Shown piece by piece: positions 7,243 through 14,245 of a DNA stretch of 20,569 bases. The position numbers and the translations under genes were made by a program. Numbering within the stretch: position 1 is the stretch's first letter; every line of letters begins with the position of its first letter. The stretch is taken from assembly GCA_910586835.1 (NCBI GenBank), contig CAJUJU010000035.1:20821-41389 (forward strand). The letters run 5' to 3'. Under the pieces are notes generated by a model. The model was not told the origin of the DNA, ran no database searches, and saw nothing but the letters and a program-made list of their open reading frames with translations. Source of the stretch: an uncultured Acetatifactor sp. Lineage in GTDB: Bacteria; Bacillota; Clostridia; Lachnospirales; Lachnospiraceae.

Positions 7243-8730
7243 ATGGCGGCAGGATATGTGCTGGGAATCGACCAGAGCACGCAGGGAACAAAGCTTCTTC
7301 TCTTTGACGGGACGGGAGCCGTGGCTGCGCGGACGTACCGGGCGCACAGGCAGCTTGTCAATGACAGAGGTTGGGTGTCCCATGACATGGAAGAGATATA
7401 TGGCAATGTGATTGCAGGGGTGCGGGAACTTCTGGAGAAGGCCGGGATAGCGGGGAAGGATATCGCAGCTCTGGGAATCAGCAATCAGCGGGAGACAACG
7501 GCGGCCTGGGACAATGCGGGAAAGCCCATCTGTCCGGCCATCGTGTGGCAGTGCGGCCGGGCGGCGGGAATTGTGGAAAAAATCGGAAGAAACCCGGCGG
7601 ATGCAGAAAAAATACGAAGCTGCACGGGAATTCCCCTTTCTCCCTTTTTTCCGGCGGCGAAGATGCGCTGGCTTCTGGAAAACACCTGCCGGGATGTGCC
7701 TCCGGGAGAGCTGCACCTGGGAACGGTTGACAGTTATCTGGTATATCGTCTCACCGGCGGGCGGGTATTTGCCACAGATGCATCCAATGCCTCCCGGACA
7801 CAGCTCATGGAACTGGAGCAGAGGAGGTGGAGCGAAACAATCTGTGGTATTTTTGGAATCCCCGTGGATACTTTGCCGAAAATCATTGACAGCAACGGTA
7901 ATTTCGGAGAAACTGATATGGAGGGCGTGCTTGGCTGCAAGGTGCCCATCCGGTGTGTCATGGGGGATTCTCATGGGGCTCTGTACGGGCAGCGCTGTCA
8001 TGAGGCCGGAATGATGAAAACTACCTATGGCACAGGCTCGTCCATGATGCTGAACACAGGAGGACAGAGGGTGATGAGCAGCCATGGCCTGGCGGCTTCT
8101 CTGGCCTGGAGCATTGACGGAGTCCCCAGCTATGTGCTGGAGGGAAACATCAATTACACGGGAGCGGTAATCAGCTGGCTGAAGGATGACCTGGAGCTGA
8201 TCCGGTCGGTGGATGAAGTGAATGGTTTGTGCGAGAAGGCAAATGTTCAGGATACCACGGTGGTGGTTCCGGCCTTCACCGGGCTGTCTGCTCCTTACTG
8301 GGAGAACAATGTGAAGGCGGCGATTTTGGGTATGAGCCGTACTACGGGGAAGGCGGAACTTGTGAAGGCGGCAGTGGAGAGCATCGCTCATCAGATTGCG
8401 GATGTGTACGAGGCAATGCGGCTGGATTTCGGCCGGGAGATTCCGGTGCTGCGGGCGGACGGCGGGCCCACAAAAAATCAGTATCTGATGCAGTTTACGG
8501 GGGATATGACGGGAGCGAAGATCTTTGTTCCGGGGATGGAGGAGCTGTCCGCCCTGGGAGCGGCATATCTGGCAGGAATCACGGCAGGAGTGTATGACAG
8601 GGATAGAGTCTTTGAGAATATTTCCTGGCGGGAATACGAGGCAGGCCCCATGTCTTCCGGGAGGGAGGCCAGGCGTCTGGCCTGGAAGGAGGCTGTGAAG
8701 GCGGTTTTATGGAAATCATCTGTGTGTTGA
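7243..8730 (+). CDS. FGGY-family carbohydrate kinase
   Basis: ATP-dependent sugar kinase of 495 residues. The ASKHA phosphate-1 motif is GIDQSTQGTK (8-17). SNQRETTAAWD and AIVWQCGR match the substrate-binding part, and TDASNASRTQLMEL resembles glycerol-kinase-like members. MGDSHGALYGQ and TTYGTGSSMMLN form the second nucleotide site; FTGLSAPYW, GMSRTTGKAELVKAAVE and ADGGPTKNQYLMQF are the C-terminal FGGY signatures. ATG 7243 is favoured by AGGGGG six bases upstream; an in-frame GTG at 7201 would add 14 residues. Fourth gene of the operon, 106 bp after transketolase, so it likely phosphorylates the ketose made by the isomerase to feed the transketolase. Simple similarity would label it glycerol kinase-like, but the context argues against glycerol. 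The 3' end overlaps lspA by 22 bases. Confidence 0.88.
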   Translation: MAAGYVLGIDQSTQGTKLLLFDGTGAVAARTYRAHRQLVNDRGWVSHDMEEIYGNVIAGVRELLEKAGIAGKDIAALGISNQRETTAAWDNAGKPICPAIVWQCGRAAGIVEKIGRNPADAEKIRSCTGIPLSPFFPAAKMRWLLENTCRDVPPGELHLGTVDSYLVYRLTGGRVFATDASNASRTQLMELEQRRWSETICGIFGIPVDTLPKIIDSNGNFGETDMEGVLGCKVPIRCVMGDSHGALYGQRCHEAGMMKTTYGTGSSMMLNTGGQRVMSSHGLAASLAWSIDGVPSYVLEGNINYTGAVISWLKDDLELIRSVDEVNGLCEKANVQDTTVVVPAFTGLSAPYWENNVKAAILGMSRTTGKAELVKAAVESIAHQIADVYEAMRLDFGREIPVLRADGGPTKNQYLMQFTGDMTGAKIFVPGMEELSALGAAYLAGITAGVYDRDRVFENISWREYEAGPMSSGREARRLAWKEAVKAVLWKSSVC

Positions 8731-9176
8731 TCGTTCCCATCATCTTTTTCGGGGATCTGTGGCTGAAGAACCGGGTGGAAAAGGGTCTTTCCGTGCGGGG
8801 AAACAAGAAGGAGAGAGCGCTTCTGGGAGGCAGGCTGCTGCTGCGCAGGCACCACAACAGGGGCGCCATCTTAAATACGGGAGAAAAAAAGCGCCCTGTT
8901 GTGGCAGCAGTATCACTGCTTCTGACAGCGGCGCTGGTTCCCGTATTTCTTTTCAGCCTGGGCAGGAGGGGAAACCGTCTCCTGCGGCTGGGGCTTGCAC
9001 TTCTCCTGGGAGGCGCTTTCAGCAATACCTATGACAGGCTGAAGCGAAAGTATGTAGTGGATTATCTGAGCTTCGGCGTAAAATGGAAATGGTTCCGGAG
9101 CATTGTATTCAATGTTTCGGATTTCTGTATTATCATAGGAGCGCTTTTGGCGGCTCTTGGATATTGTCTGGGCTGA
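8709..9176 (+). CDS. lspA: Signal peptidase II (lipoprotein signal peptidase)
   Basis: 155-residue membrane aspartyl protease that removes the signal peptide of prolipoproteins after lipidation. Four hydrophobic segments are visible (about 4-17, 63-84, 91-103, 134-154). Conserved family residues are present: NRGAILN (50-56), GGAFSNTYDR (101-110, with Asn106 and Arg110), VVDYLSF with catalytic Asp118, and FNVSD with catalytic Asp138. ATG 8709 lies inside the 3' end of the FGGY kinase, with GAAGG at 8696-8700 eight bases upstream, so translation is probably coupled to the kinase. It is unusual for lspA to be the last gene of a sugar operon; it may be a paralogue of the housekeeping copy. The soluble stretch between the first two helices is basic and somewhat divergent. 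Confidence 0.85.
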   Translation: MEIICVLIVPIIFFGDLWLKNRVEKGLSVRGNKKERALLGGRLLLRRHHNRGAILNTGEKKRPVVAAVSLLLTAALVPVFLFSLGRRGNRLLRLGLALLLGGAFSNTYDRLKRKYVVDYLSFGVKWKWFRSIVFNVSDFCIIIGALLAALGYCLG

Positions 9177-9188
9177 GAGAATGGAACT

Positions 9189-9207
9189 GTCATCATGCGG
9201 TGATGAC
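9189..9207. terminator. Hairpin between convergent lspA and carbamate kinase
   Basis: GTCATCA (9189-9195) pairs with TGATGAC (9201-9207) around TGCGG, in the 16-bp gap and last codons of two convergent genes. Its position suggests a shared bidirectional transcript end, but neither side has a U-tract. Confidence 0.35.
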
Positions 9208-10128
9208 GGTTCCGGTTCTGCCCTTTATGGCATCCTTTATTTTTGACATGGAAGTAATCAGGACTTTTCCGTCCCTTCTTTTTTCCAGAAAATGAATTGC
9301 GGCGTCGATCTTGGGAAGCATGGTTCCCGCTTCAAACTGTCCCTGGGCGGCCAGTTCCCGGGCCTGGGCCACGGTCATTGCAGGGAGCGGTTCCTGGCTC
9401 CTGGCGCCGAAGTCTTTATATACATAATCCACGTCTGTGAGAATAATCAGTTCTTCGCAGGAGAGCTCCGCAGCCAGCTTTGAGGCAATGGCATCCTTTT
9501 CGATGACGGCGGAGGCCCCCTTCAGAACATGCTGTTGTTCGATGACGGGAATGCCGCCTCCGCCGCAGGCGATGACGATCTGATCGGCCTGCGCTAAAGT
9601 GCGGATCGCTTCTATCTCTACAATATCAATCGGACGGGGAGCTGCAATGACGCGGCGGAACCCCTTCTCCGGGTATTCTTTCACATAGTTTCCCTTCTTG
9701 ATTTCCGTCTCCGCGTCTTCTCTTGACATATATCTTCCAATCACCTTGTCCGGCTCGTAGAAGGCGTCGTCGTAAGGGTCTACAGTGACCTGTGTCAGGA
9801 TGGTGCTGACGGTTTTGGAGATTCCTCTGGAGAGGAGTTCGCTGCGCAGGGCATTCTGGATATCGTAGCCCACATAGCCCTGGCTCATGGCGGAACAGAC
9901 GCACATGGGCGCAGGCGTATAATCAATATATATCCGGCGCAGTTCCGTCATGGCTTTGTGGATCATGCTGACCTGGGGGCCGTTGCTGTGCGTGATGGTC
10001 AGCTGGTAATCCTCCTCCACCAGGTCAGCAAGGGCCTTTGCGGTTATCATTACGGCGTCCCGCTGAGCCTCGGTGGTATATCCCAGAGCGCTGTGCCCCA
10101 GGGAGACGACTGCTTTTTTTCTGCTCAT
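9193..10128 (-). CDS. arcC: Carbamate kinase, divergent N-terminal loop type
   Basis: 311 residues of the amino-acid-kinase fold. Carbamate kinase interconverts carbamoyl phosphate plus ADP with carbamate plus ATP, usually to gain ATP from arginine, agmatine or purine breakdown. Family signatures: NGPQVSMIHKAM (49-60), SAMSQGYVGYDIQNALR (79-95), STILTQVTVDP, IACGGGGIPV, GASAVIEKDAIASKLA (nucleotide/substrate Lys-Asp), LPKIDAAI. Two glycine loops differ from typical ArcC: GHSA (11-14) instead of GGNA, and THSNGPQ instead of THGNGPQ. ATG 10128 is preceded by a weak GGG/GAAG-type site. The gene stands alone, with no arginine deiminase or ornithine transcarbamylase beside it, and is headed by its own promoter and a folded leader. 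The role in energy conservation is inferred. Confidence 0.85.
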   Translation of the reverse strand: MSRKKAVVSLGHSALGYTTEAQRDAVMITAKALADLVEEDYQLTITHSNGPQVSMIHKAMTELRRIYIDYTPAPMCVCSAMSQGYVGYDIQNALRSELLSRGISKTVSTILTQVTVDPYDDAFYEPDKVIGRYMSREDAETEIKKGNYVKEYPEKGFRRVIAAPRPIDIVEIEAIRTLAQADQIVIACGGGGIPVIEQQHVLKGASAVIEKDAIASKLAAELSCEELIILTDVDYVYKDFGARSQEPLPAMTVAQARELAAQGQFEAGTMLPKIDAAIHFLEKRRDGKVLITSMSKIKDAIKGRTGTVITA

Positions 10129-10266
10129 TTTTTCTTCAACCCTTTCGCATATTATTTCGTGTCAGCAGGAAATCCAGGGCGAATGAACGTAGAGTGATTT
10201 CAACTGACATGGCAACGAGGAATCCTTCCGCGCAAAGCGCGGCAGTGGCCCACAGGCCGGATTCCT
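10129..10266 (-). promoter_or_regulatory. Structured 5' leader of carbamate kinase
   Basis: From the predicted start (~10266) to the ATG the leader is ~138 nt and folds into two adjacent units. Unit 1 (10218-10266) is a three-way junction: outer stem AGGAATCC/GGATTCCT, one arm CCGCGC-AAA-GCGCGG (10228-10242) and one arm GGCC-CACA-GGCC (10247-10258). Unit 2 (10160-10209) is a long hairpin: TGTCAG (10160-10165) with CTGACA (10204-10209), and inside it GAAATC (10169-10174) with GATTTC (10196-10201). The last ~30 nt before the start codon are unpaired and hold the ribosome binding site. It matches no riboswitch class I recognise. A cis-regulatory RNA is inferred from the perfect stems and their placement. 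Confidence 0.5.
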
Positions 10267-10272
10267 GAATGT

Positions 10273-10301
10273 ATTATAGCATAGGAAAAAATAGCTGTAT
10301 A
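10273..10301 (-). promoter_or_regulatory. Promoter of carbamate kinase
   Basis: Minus strand: TATACA (10301-10296), 17-bp spacer, perfect TATAAT (10278-10273). The start site would fall at about 10266, exactly where the folded leader begins. Confidence 0.7.
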
Positions 10302-10346
10302 GGGGAAACATCGGAGCCGAAAATCGAAATGCATATCCGGTTTGCT

Positions 10347-10577
10347 TTAAAGCGAGATATTCAGAAAGACCTGGTCCCGGTCATCCTGATCTATGCCCAG
10401 ATAATGCCGGGTCACGCGGTAAGAGGAATGATTGTAGAGTTCCATGAGCAGCGCAGGCTGAATACCCTGCCGCCAGGCGTGATAGCCAAAGGTTTTGCGG
10501 AGCGAATGGCAGCTGACACGCTGTTCCATTCCGGTGCGGAGGGCTGCTTCCCGGATGATGCGGAATCGGTGTATATG
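10347..10577 (-). pseudogene. Tyrosine integrase, 3' fragment
   Basis: The last ~76 codons of a phage/ICE-type tyrosine recombinase. The fragment contains CHSLRKTFGYHAWRQG (the catalytic HxxR box) and NHSSYRVTRHYLGI, with the active-site Tyr, ending at TAA 10349-10347. The N-terminal arm-binding and core-binding domains and the first catalytic Arg are absent; upstream of about 10577 the frame no longer resembles the family. A relic of a mobile element, not functional. It sits beside other broken genes, consistent with a decayed island. Confidence 0.75.
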
Positions 10578-10584
10578 GTGAGAA

Positions 10585-10749
10585 CGGAACAAAACTGACG
10601 CGGATACCCTGGCAGAACTTCCGGACGGTGATCCGGATGCGAAGGTATATACGACGGCGCCTACACTTAAGGGTACGGCTACAACTCTGTTTACAGCTCT
10701 TTTGCCAAGAGGAATTTTTGCGCCGTTTGGAAAAGTCCAAGTATGCTGA
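10585..10749 (+). other. Unidentified open frame remnant
   Basis: About 54 codons without a start codon, ending at TGA 10747-10749. The text includes LAELPDGDPDAKVYTTAPTL. It is in the same frame as the AbiEii remnant that follows the stop, but does not resemble that family's N-terminal part. I do not recognise it; it may be the tail of another broken gene joined here by deletion. Confidence 0.3.
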
Positions 10750-11283
10750 GAACCTCGTATTAAAAATACTCGCACATCCTTTGACGTTGATTTTGGTGTT
10801 GGCGATGTCATTGTGCCAAAGCAGGAAAAAAGAAAAATTCCCATTCAACTTGATGATTTTGTTGCACCGACAATTAACACTTATTCCACCGAAACGACTG
10901 TTGCTGAAAAAATTGACGCAATCCTCAGTCTGATGGAGTTTTCCAGTCGCATGAAAGACTATTATGATATTTATTATCTTGCCAATAAGTTCGATTTTGG
11001 CGGTAAGGTACTAACCGAAGCACTTAGAAAAACCTTTAAGAACCGCGAGCACAATTTCACAGTGGAACAGTTTGAACAGGTTATGCGTTTTGATAGTGAC
11101 GGAGCAATGCAAAGGAAATGGAAAGCTTTTGTTCGTAAGATTGACACCAAAACCGATGATTACAGTACTGTGCTGAAAACGATAAAAGCTTTCCTGACAA
11201 AACCGTTTACAGCTACAGTAGAAAACAAAGAACTTACAGAACGATGGATTGCTGCCGAAAACCAATGGAAGAAAGGAGTGTAA
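10750..11283 (+). pseudogene. AbiEii/AbiGii-type nucleotidyltransferase toxin, 5'-truncated
   Basis: C-terminal ~177 codons of the AbiEii toxin family (nucleotidyltransferase half of type IV-style AbiE phage-defence toxin-antitoxin systems). Recognisable parts: SFDVDFGVGDVIVPK, ETTVAEKIDAIL (motif III Lys) and SRMKDYYDIYYL (motif IV Asp), then the helical C-terminal domain. Intact proteins are about 280-310 residues; the N-terminal catalytic part with the GxxxL and DxD motifs (I and II) is missing, and an in-frame stop TGA (10747-10749) precedes the fragment. No AbiEi antitoxin gene is present. Its AT-rich codon use differs from the GC-richer neighbours, as expected for acquired DNA. ATG 10813 could start a shorter peptide, but it would lack the active site. 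Confidence 0.78.
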
Positions 11284-11286
11284 GCC

Positions 11287-11451
11287 ATGCCTAAAATAAT
11301 GGAGATTATCGAAAAAGAAACCAAAGGCAAAAGTTATCACACTTACAAATACCGTTACGATTCCATTGGATTGCCTTCTATTGATTACGATGATGATCCT
11401 GACAAAGTATTTCCTTATGTGGCGTTACCATTTGCTGCGCTCCTTTTTTGA
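11287..11451 (+). CDS. Small hypothetical protein, probably truncated
   Basis: 54 codons starting at the ATG three bases after the AbiEii remnant's stop. It reads MPKIMEIIEKETKG, then SYHTYKYRYDSIGLPSIDYD, and ends at TGA 11449-11451. Polar and not recognised. The AT-rich composition matches the AbiEii remnant and changes abruptly just after, where the last residues (ALPFAALLF) look unlike the rest. The original gene was probably longer and was cut at a deletion or insertion junction near 11425-11450. A ribosome binding site is present (GAAAGGAG overlapping the end of the previous gene). Confidence 0.45.
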   Translation: MPKIMEIIEKETKGKSYHTYKYRYDSIGLPSIDYDDDPDKVFPYVALPFAALLF

Positions 11452-11485
11452 CAGAGTAACCGGTATGGATCAAGCAGGGGAAAGA

Positions 11486-12481
11486 TCAGCGAATGCTGTC
11501 AATAAATTCTACGGTGCACTCTGCCAGCGCGCAGATTTCTTCATCGGAAAATCCCCGCTTCAGCATATTCCGCACAATTGCTTTTGTCTTTTCCCGGGCC
11601 CCCTGTATTCTTCCGCTTTTTTTACCCTGGGCAATCCCTTCCCTTTTTCCTTGAGTAAGTCCTTCCCTTTTTCCCTCTGCAAAGGACTCTTCCTGCATTT
11701 CTAAAATTGCCTGACACATATCGTATCCTTCTCCTTCCTTTTCTGTGGTTTTCAGCTCACTCCATTTTTCCTGTAACCCTGGAATATTCAGCAGAACGCT
11801 GATTGTCTCTGCGGTGTCCGCGGACAGGCATTCATAGCGCTTGTCTGTTTCCAATAACTGACGCAGTCCAGCCCTGTTCCTTCGATATTTCAGGGCGCCG
11901 AACAACTTCCTGAGCTCGGTGTGGAACATGTCAAAGCTTTCCGCACTGTTTACGCAGAACAGGCGAAGTGGGTAGTCCGAAAAATAAGTGCCGAAGCCGT
12001 CCCTGCCCGTGCCGAAATCCATCATCTCCCGCAGGGAAAGGGGGCCGTCCCAGGGCTCCTCTCCGTGGTACAGGCACAGGGTATAGACCGGCATAAGTCT
12101 GTCGCTTCGGGTGATTCCGCACAGCCGCTCGGCGGGAGTTTTCAGCAGCTCGTGGCTCTTGTTATGGCTTTTCAGTTCTTTCAGCTGTTTGCTGTACTCC
12201 AGTGCGTCATACTGCATACAGCGGCAGGGCATGGTGTAATCGACGTGCTGTTGATTTTCCACGGCCAGAACCCGGAGCATTTCTCCGCTTTTCAGAAACA
12301 TTTTCACATCCCGAAAACGCTCGGTTGCCGCCTCCGCAGGGGCGCTGTAGCGCTCGGATGCCTCCTGCAGATCCCATGATTTGATGACATGCCGTCCCTG
12401 AAAAAAGACGCCGTTGAATAAATCTGCGAAGCGCTGTCTGCTTGACAGGTAGCAGCGCATAACCATATCCGGTTTTCCCAT
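11486..12481 (-). CDS. Rpn-family recombination-promoting nuclease / putative transposase
   Basis: 331 residues of the PD-(D/E)xK-fold family (YhgA-like, PDDEXK type) whose E. coli members promote RecA-independent recombination. Visible: RDVK (57-60), LAVENQ (72-77) with the acidic catalytic region, VDYTMPCRCMQYDALEY (80-96), and PVYTLCLYHGEEPWDGP. The C-terminal part (about 255-300) has the family's repeated linker EGKREGLTQ, GKREGIAQ, GKKSGRIQ, followed by RNMLKRGFSDEEICALAE. ATG 12481 is chosen because GGGGG lies six bases upstream; the frame continues 17 codons further but without a site. Complete and apparently intact, next to decayed mobile DNA. It has its own consensus promoter and a long leader. 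Cellular role is uncertain. Confidence 0.85.
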   Translation of the reverse strand: MGKPDMVMRCYLSSRQRFADLFNGVFFQGRHVIKSWDLQEASERYSAPAEAATERFRDVKMFLKSGEMLRVLAVENQQHVDYTMPCRCMQYDALEYSKQLKELKSHNKSHELLKTPAERLCGITRSDRLMPVYTLCLYHGEEPWDGPLSLREMMDFGTGRDGFGTYFSDYPLRLFCVNSAESFDMFHTELRKLFGALKYRRNRAGLRQLLETDKRYECLSADTAETISVLLNIPGLQEKWSELKTTEKEGEGYDMCQAILEMQEESFAEGKREGLTQGKREGIAQGKKSGRIQGAREKTKAIVRNMLKRGFSDEEICALAECTVEFIDSIR

Positions 12482-12701
12482 ATAAATCCCCCATACCGCC
12501 CCTGGCGGCTGAAATCGAAATGTGAAACGCAATACTTCTCAGGCAGAGTCTTATGCTGTCTTGGAGGTATTCTTCACACTGGTTTCTCCCTGATTTGGCG
12601 GGAGACTGTATATGAGTCAGGCTCCTGCCACATTTTATCCGAGTAAGGTGGCAGACATTGCCCGAAGGTGCGGAACGCACGGTTCTTTGATTACTCCTGA
12701 T
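12482..12701 (-). promoter_or_regulatory. Long structured 5' leader of the Rpn gene
   Basis: About 220 nt between the predicted start and the Rpn ATG, with no gene. On the minus-strand RNA: stem GTGCG-TTC-CGCAC (12680-12668) extended by CAAAG/CTTCG; hairpin CTGCCAC (12654-12648) with GTGGCAG (12631-12625) and a 16-nt loop; the loop's TTACTC (12646-12641) is complementary to GAGTAA near the 5' end (12696-12691), a possible pseudoknot; and TCTCCC (12605-12600) with GGGAGA (12590-12585). No riboswitch class was recognised. Confidence 0.4.
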
Positions 12702-12707
12702 AGAGAA

Positions 12708-12736
12708 ATTGTATCATTTCCGGGCCGCTGTGTCAA
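12708..12736 (-). promoter_or_regulatory. Promoter of the Rpn gene
   Basis: Minus strand: perfect TTGACA (12736-12731), 17-bp spacer, TACAAT (12713-12708). Transcription would start near 12701, giving the ~220-nt leader. Confidence 0.75.
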
Positions 12737-12784
12737 GGGAAAGTTTCTTTTTGCGACCAGAACTGAACAATCGCTGAACAATAG

Positions 12785-12813
12785 TTGTAATTCCCATTTG
12801 ATTATGGTATAGT
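12785..12813 (+). promoter_or_regulatory. Promoter of the nitrilase operon
   Basis: TTGTAA (12785-12790), 17-bp spacer, TATAGT (12808-12813). The start would be near 12820, leaving a ~19-nt leader with the ribosome binding site GAGGTG (12829-12834) just before ATG 12839. It points away from the Rpn promoter about 50 bp to the left. Confidence 0.7.
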
Positions 12814-12838
12814 TAACCTACATAAACGAGGTGTTACG

Positions 12839-14209
12839 ATGAGAGACCTGTACAATCTGATCGCAGAAATCATCAGCTATCTGCTGAAGAATACAAATCC
12901 GGATTTTTACAGACGCTATAAGAGCCGTACAAAGAAAAAGGCAGACGAAGAGCGGGAATTTTTGCTGCAGAAGATTCCTGCCCTTTTTGACAGGGAGACG
13001 AAGGGGACTGCGGAGATTGTGAAGCCGGAAGATCTGCTTCCCGATCTGAAGAGGGTATATGAACAATGTCAGGGGGAGAACAATCAGGGGACACTGCTGT
13101 ATCTGGTGAAGAAGCTGGATGCAGCGCTGCAGAACCAATTGCGGCGGGAGTTTGAGAGCAGACAGGGGGAACACACAGAAGAATGTTTAAATTCTAACTG
13201 GAATACATATAAGGTAGGTCTTCTGCCCAGATGCGAGTGCCGATGGGAGAGGAAGCACCGGGGGAGCCAGCACAGAGACCGGATTGATAACTTTCTGCAC
13301 AATTTTTTGTTGATCGATTACGGCAATTGGGCGGAATGGCGGATAGAGCATCACTTCCTGTCAGCAAGTCTGTTTGCCAGGGCAGAGGGGGAGGGAAAGC
13401 TGAGGGTAGCCTTTTCTCCATTCAAAAAGGAAGATGATTTTCTGATTTCGGAATATGAGACCCAGGAAGAGCAGCGTTTTTCCATAGAGTATACCGGGCA
13501 GGCGGATGCGGATGCAGATTATGTGAAAAAAAGAATTGATCAGGCGGCGGAGAAAAAGGCCGATGTGCTGTTATTACCGGAGATGTTGGGAAATACTGAG
13601 ATGGAGAACCGGATATCGGAGTACCTGCAGAATCCCGGCTGGCTGAACAGAGGGAGTCCTCCGGCGCTGATTGTTCTCCCCACGGTATGGAGCGGGCACA
13701 CCAATACGGCCTGTCTGCTGGACGGCACCGGAGGCGTTGTGTGCAGGCAGGAGAAGCAGTATTCCTTTTCGCTGCGGGAAAGTGTTTTGGAGGATATCCG
13801 GCCGGACCGCACGGTGCACTTGATACACGGAGAGGGTGTGGGAAGGATCGTGATCCTGATCTGCAAGGATTTTTTGACGGAGGATTATCTCAGCAGGGTG
13901 CTGGCGGATCTGAAAGCCACATTATTGTTGATACCTTCTTACTCTACAGGTTACCATGACTTTGAGATGAAGCTTGGGAAGCTTTTGGCGGAGGATTGCT
14001 GCGCGGTCTGGGTAAATGCCTGTTCCGTGGTGCGCGGAAGCGCGCCGGAGGACAGGCGGATGGGGATGGTGCTGCGGACCGGAAAAGCGCGGCTGAAAAG
14101 CGGAGAGCATGTCAGGTGCTTCGGGTGTCCGGAGGAATGCACAGCGAGAGACTGTACAGGGGACTGTCTGGAGGTATGCGAGCTGTATTATGGGCGAGAA
14201 GTATCGTGA
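12839..14209 (+). CDS. Nitrilase-fold (carbon-nitrogen hydrolase) protein with novel N-terminus and Cys-rich tail
   Basis: 456 residues. Residues ~186-420 are a carbon-nitrogen hydrolase domain with the catalytic triad in order: Glu248 in ADVLLLPEML, Lys306 in RQEKQYSFSL, and Cys342 in RIVILICKDF. Such enzymes cleave or form amide or nitrile C-N bonds. The first ~180 residues are charged and helical with no domain I recognise; residues 150-180 (FLLIDYGNWAEWRIEHHFLS) look folded. The last 30 residues hold six cysteines (427, 430, 434, 439, 443, 447), a possible metal or Fe-S site not typical of nitrilases. It has its own promoter and leads a four-gene set, 36 bp before the winged-helix gene. 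Nitrilase domains are known fused to the UG1/DRT1 defence reverse transcriptases; this gene has no RT. The substrate is unknown. Confidence 0.78.
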   Translation: MRDLYNLIAEIISYLLKNTNPDFYRRYKSRTKKKADEEREFLLQKIPALFDRETKGTAEIVKPEDLLPDLKRVYEQCQGENNQGTLLYLVKKLDAALQNQLRREFESRQGEHTEECLNSNWNTYKVGLLPRCECRWERKHRGSQHRDRIDNFLHNFLLIDYGNWAEWRIEHHFLSASLFARAEGEGKLRVAFSPFKKEDDFLISEYETQEEQRFSIEYTGQADADADYVKKRIDQAAEKKADVLLLPEMLGNTEMENRISEYLQNPGWLNRGSPPALIVLPTVWSGHTNTACLLDGTGGVVCRQEKQYSFSLRESVLEDIRPDRTVHLIHGEGVGRIVILICKDFLTEDYLSRVLADLKATLLLIPSYSTGYHDFEMKLGKLLAEDCCAVWVNACSVVRGSAPEDRRMGMVLRTGKARLKSGEHVRCFGCPEECTARDCTGDCLEVCELYYGREVS

Positions 14210-14245
14210 CATGTCAGAAATGTATAAGAGAGGAGGATGGACCGA

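Noticed and set aside
7195..8391. 398-codon minus-strand open frame
   Set aside because: Antisense of the FGGY kinase; composition follows the codon structure of the real gene.
10381..10848. 155-codon minus-strand frame overlapping the integrase remnant
   Set aside because: The neighbouring frame carries the HxxR and Tyr motifs of the integrase; this one has none.
12661..12690. Sequence GTGCGGAACGCACGGTTC resembling the end of group II intron domain V
   Set aside because: The 5' strand of domain V and the catalytic AGC-type triad are not present and no intron-encoded protein is near; better explained as one hairpin of the Rpn leader.
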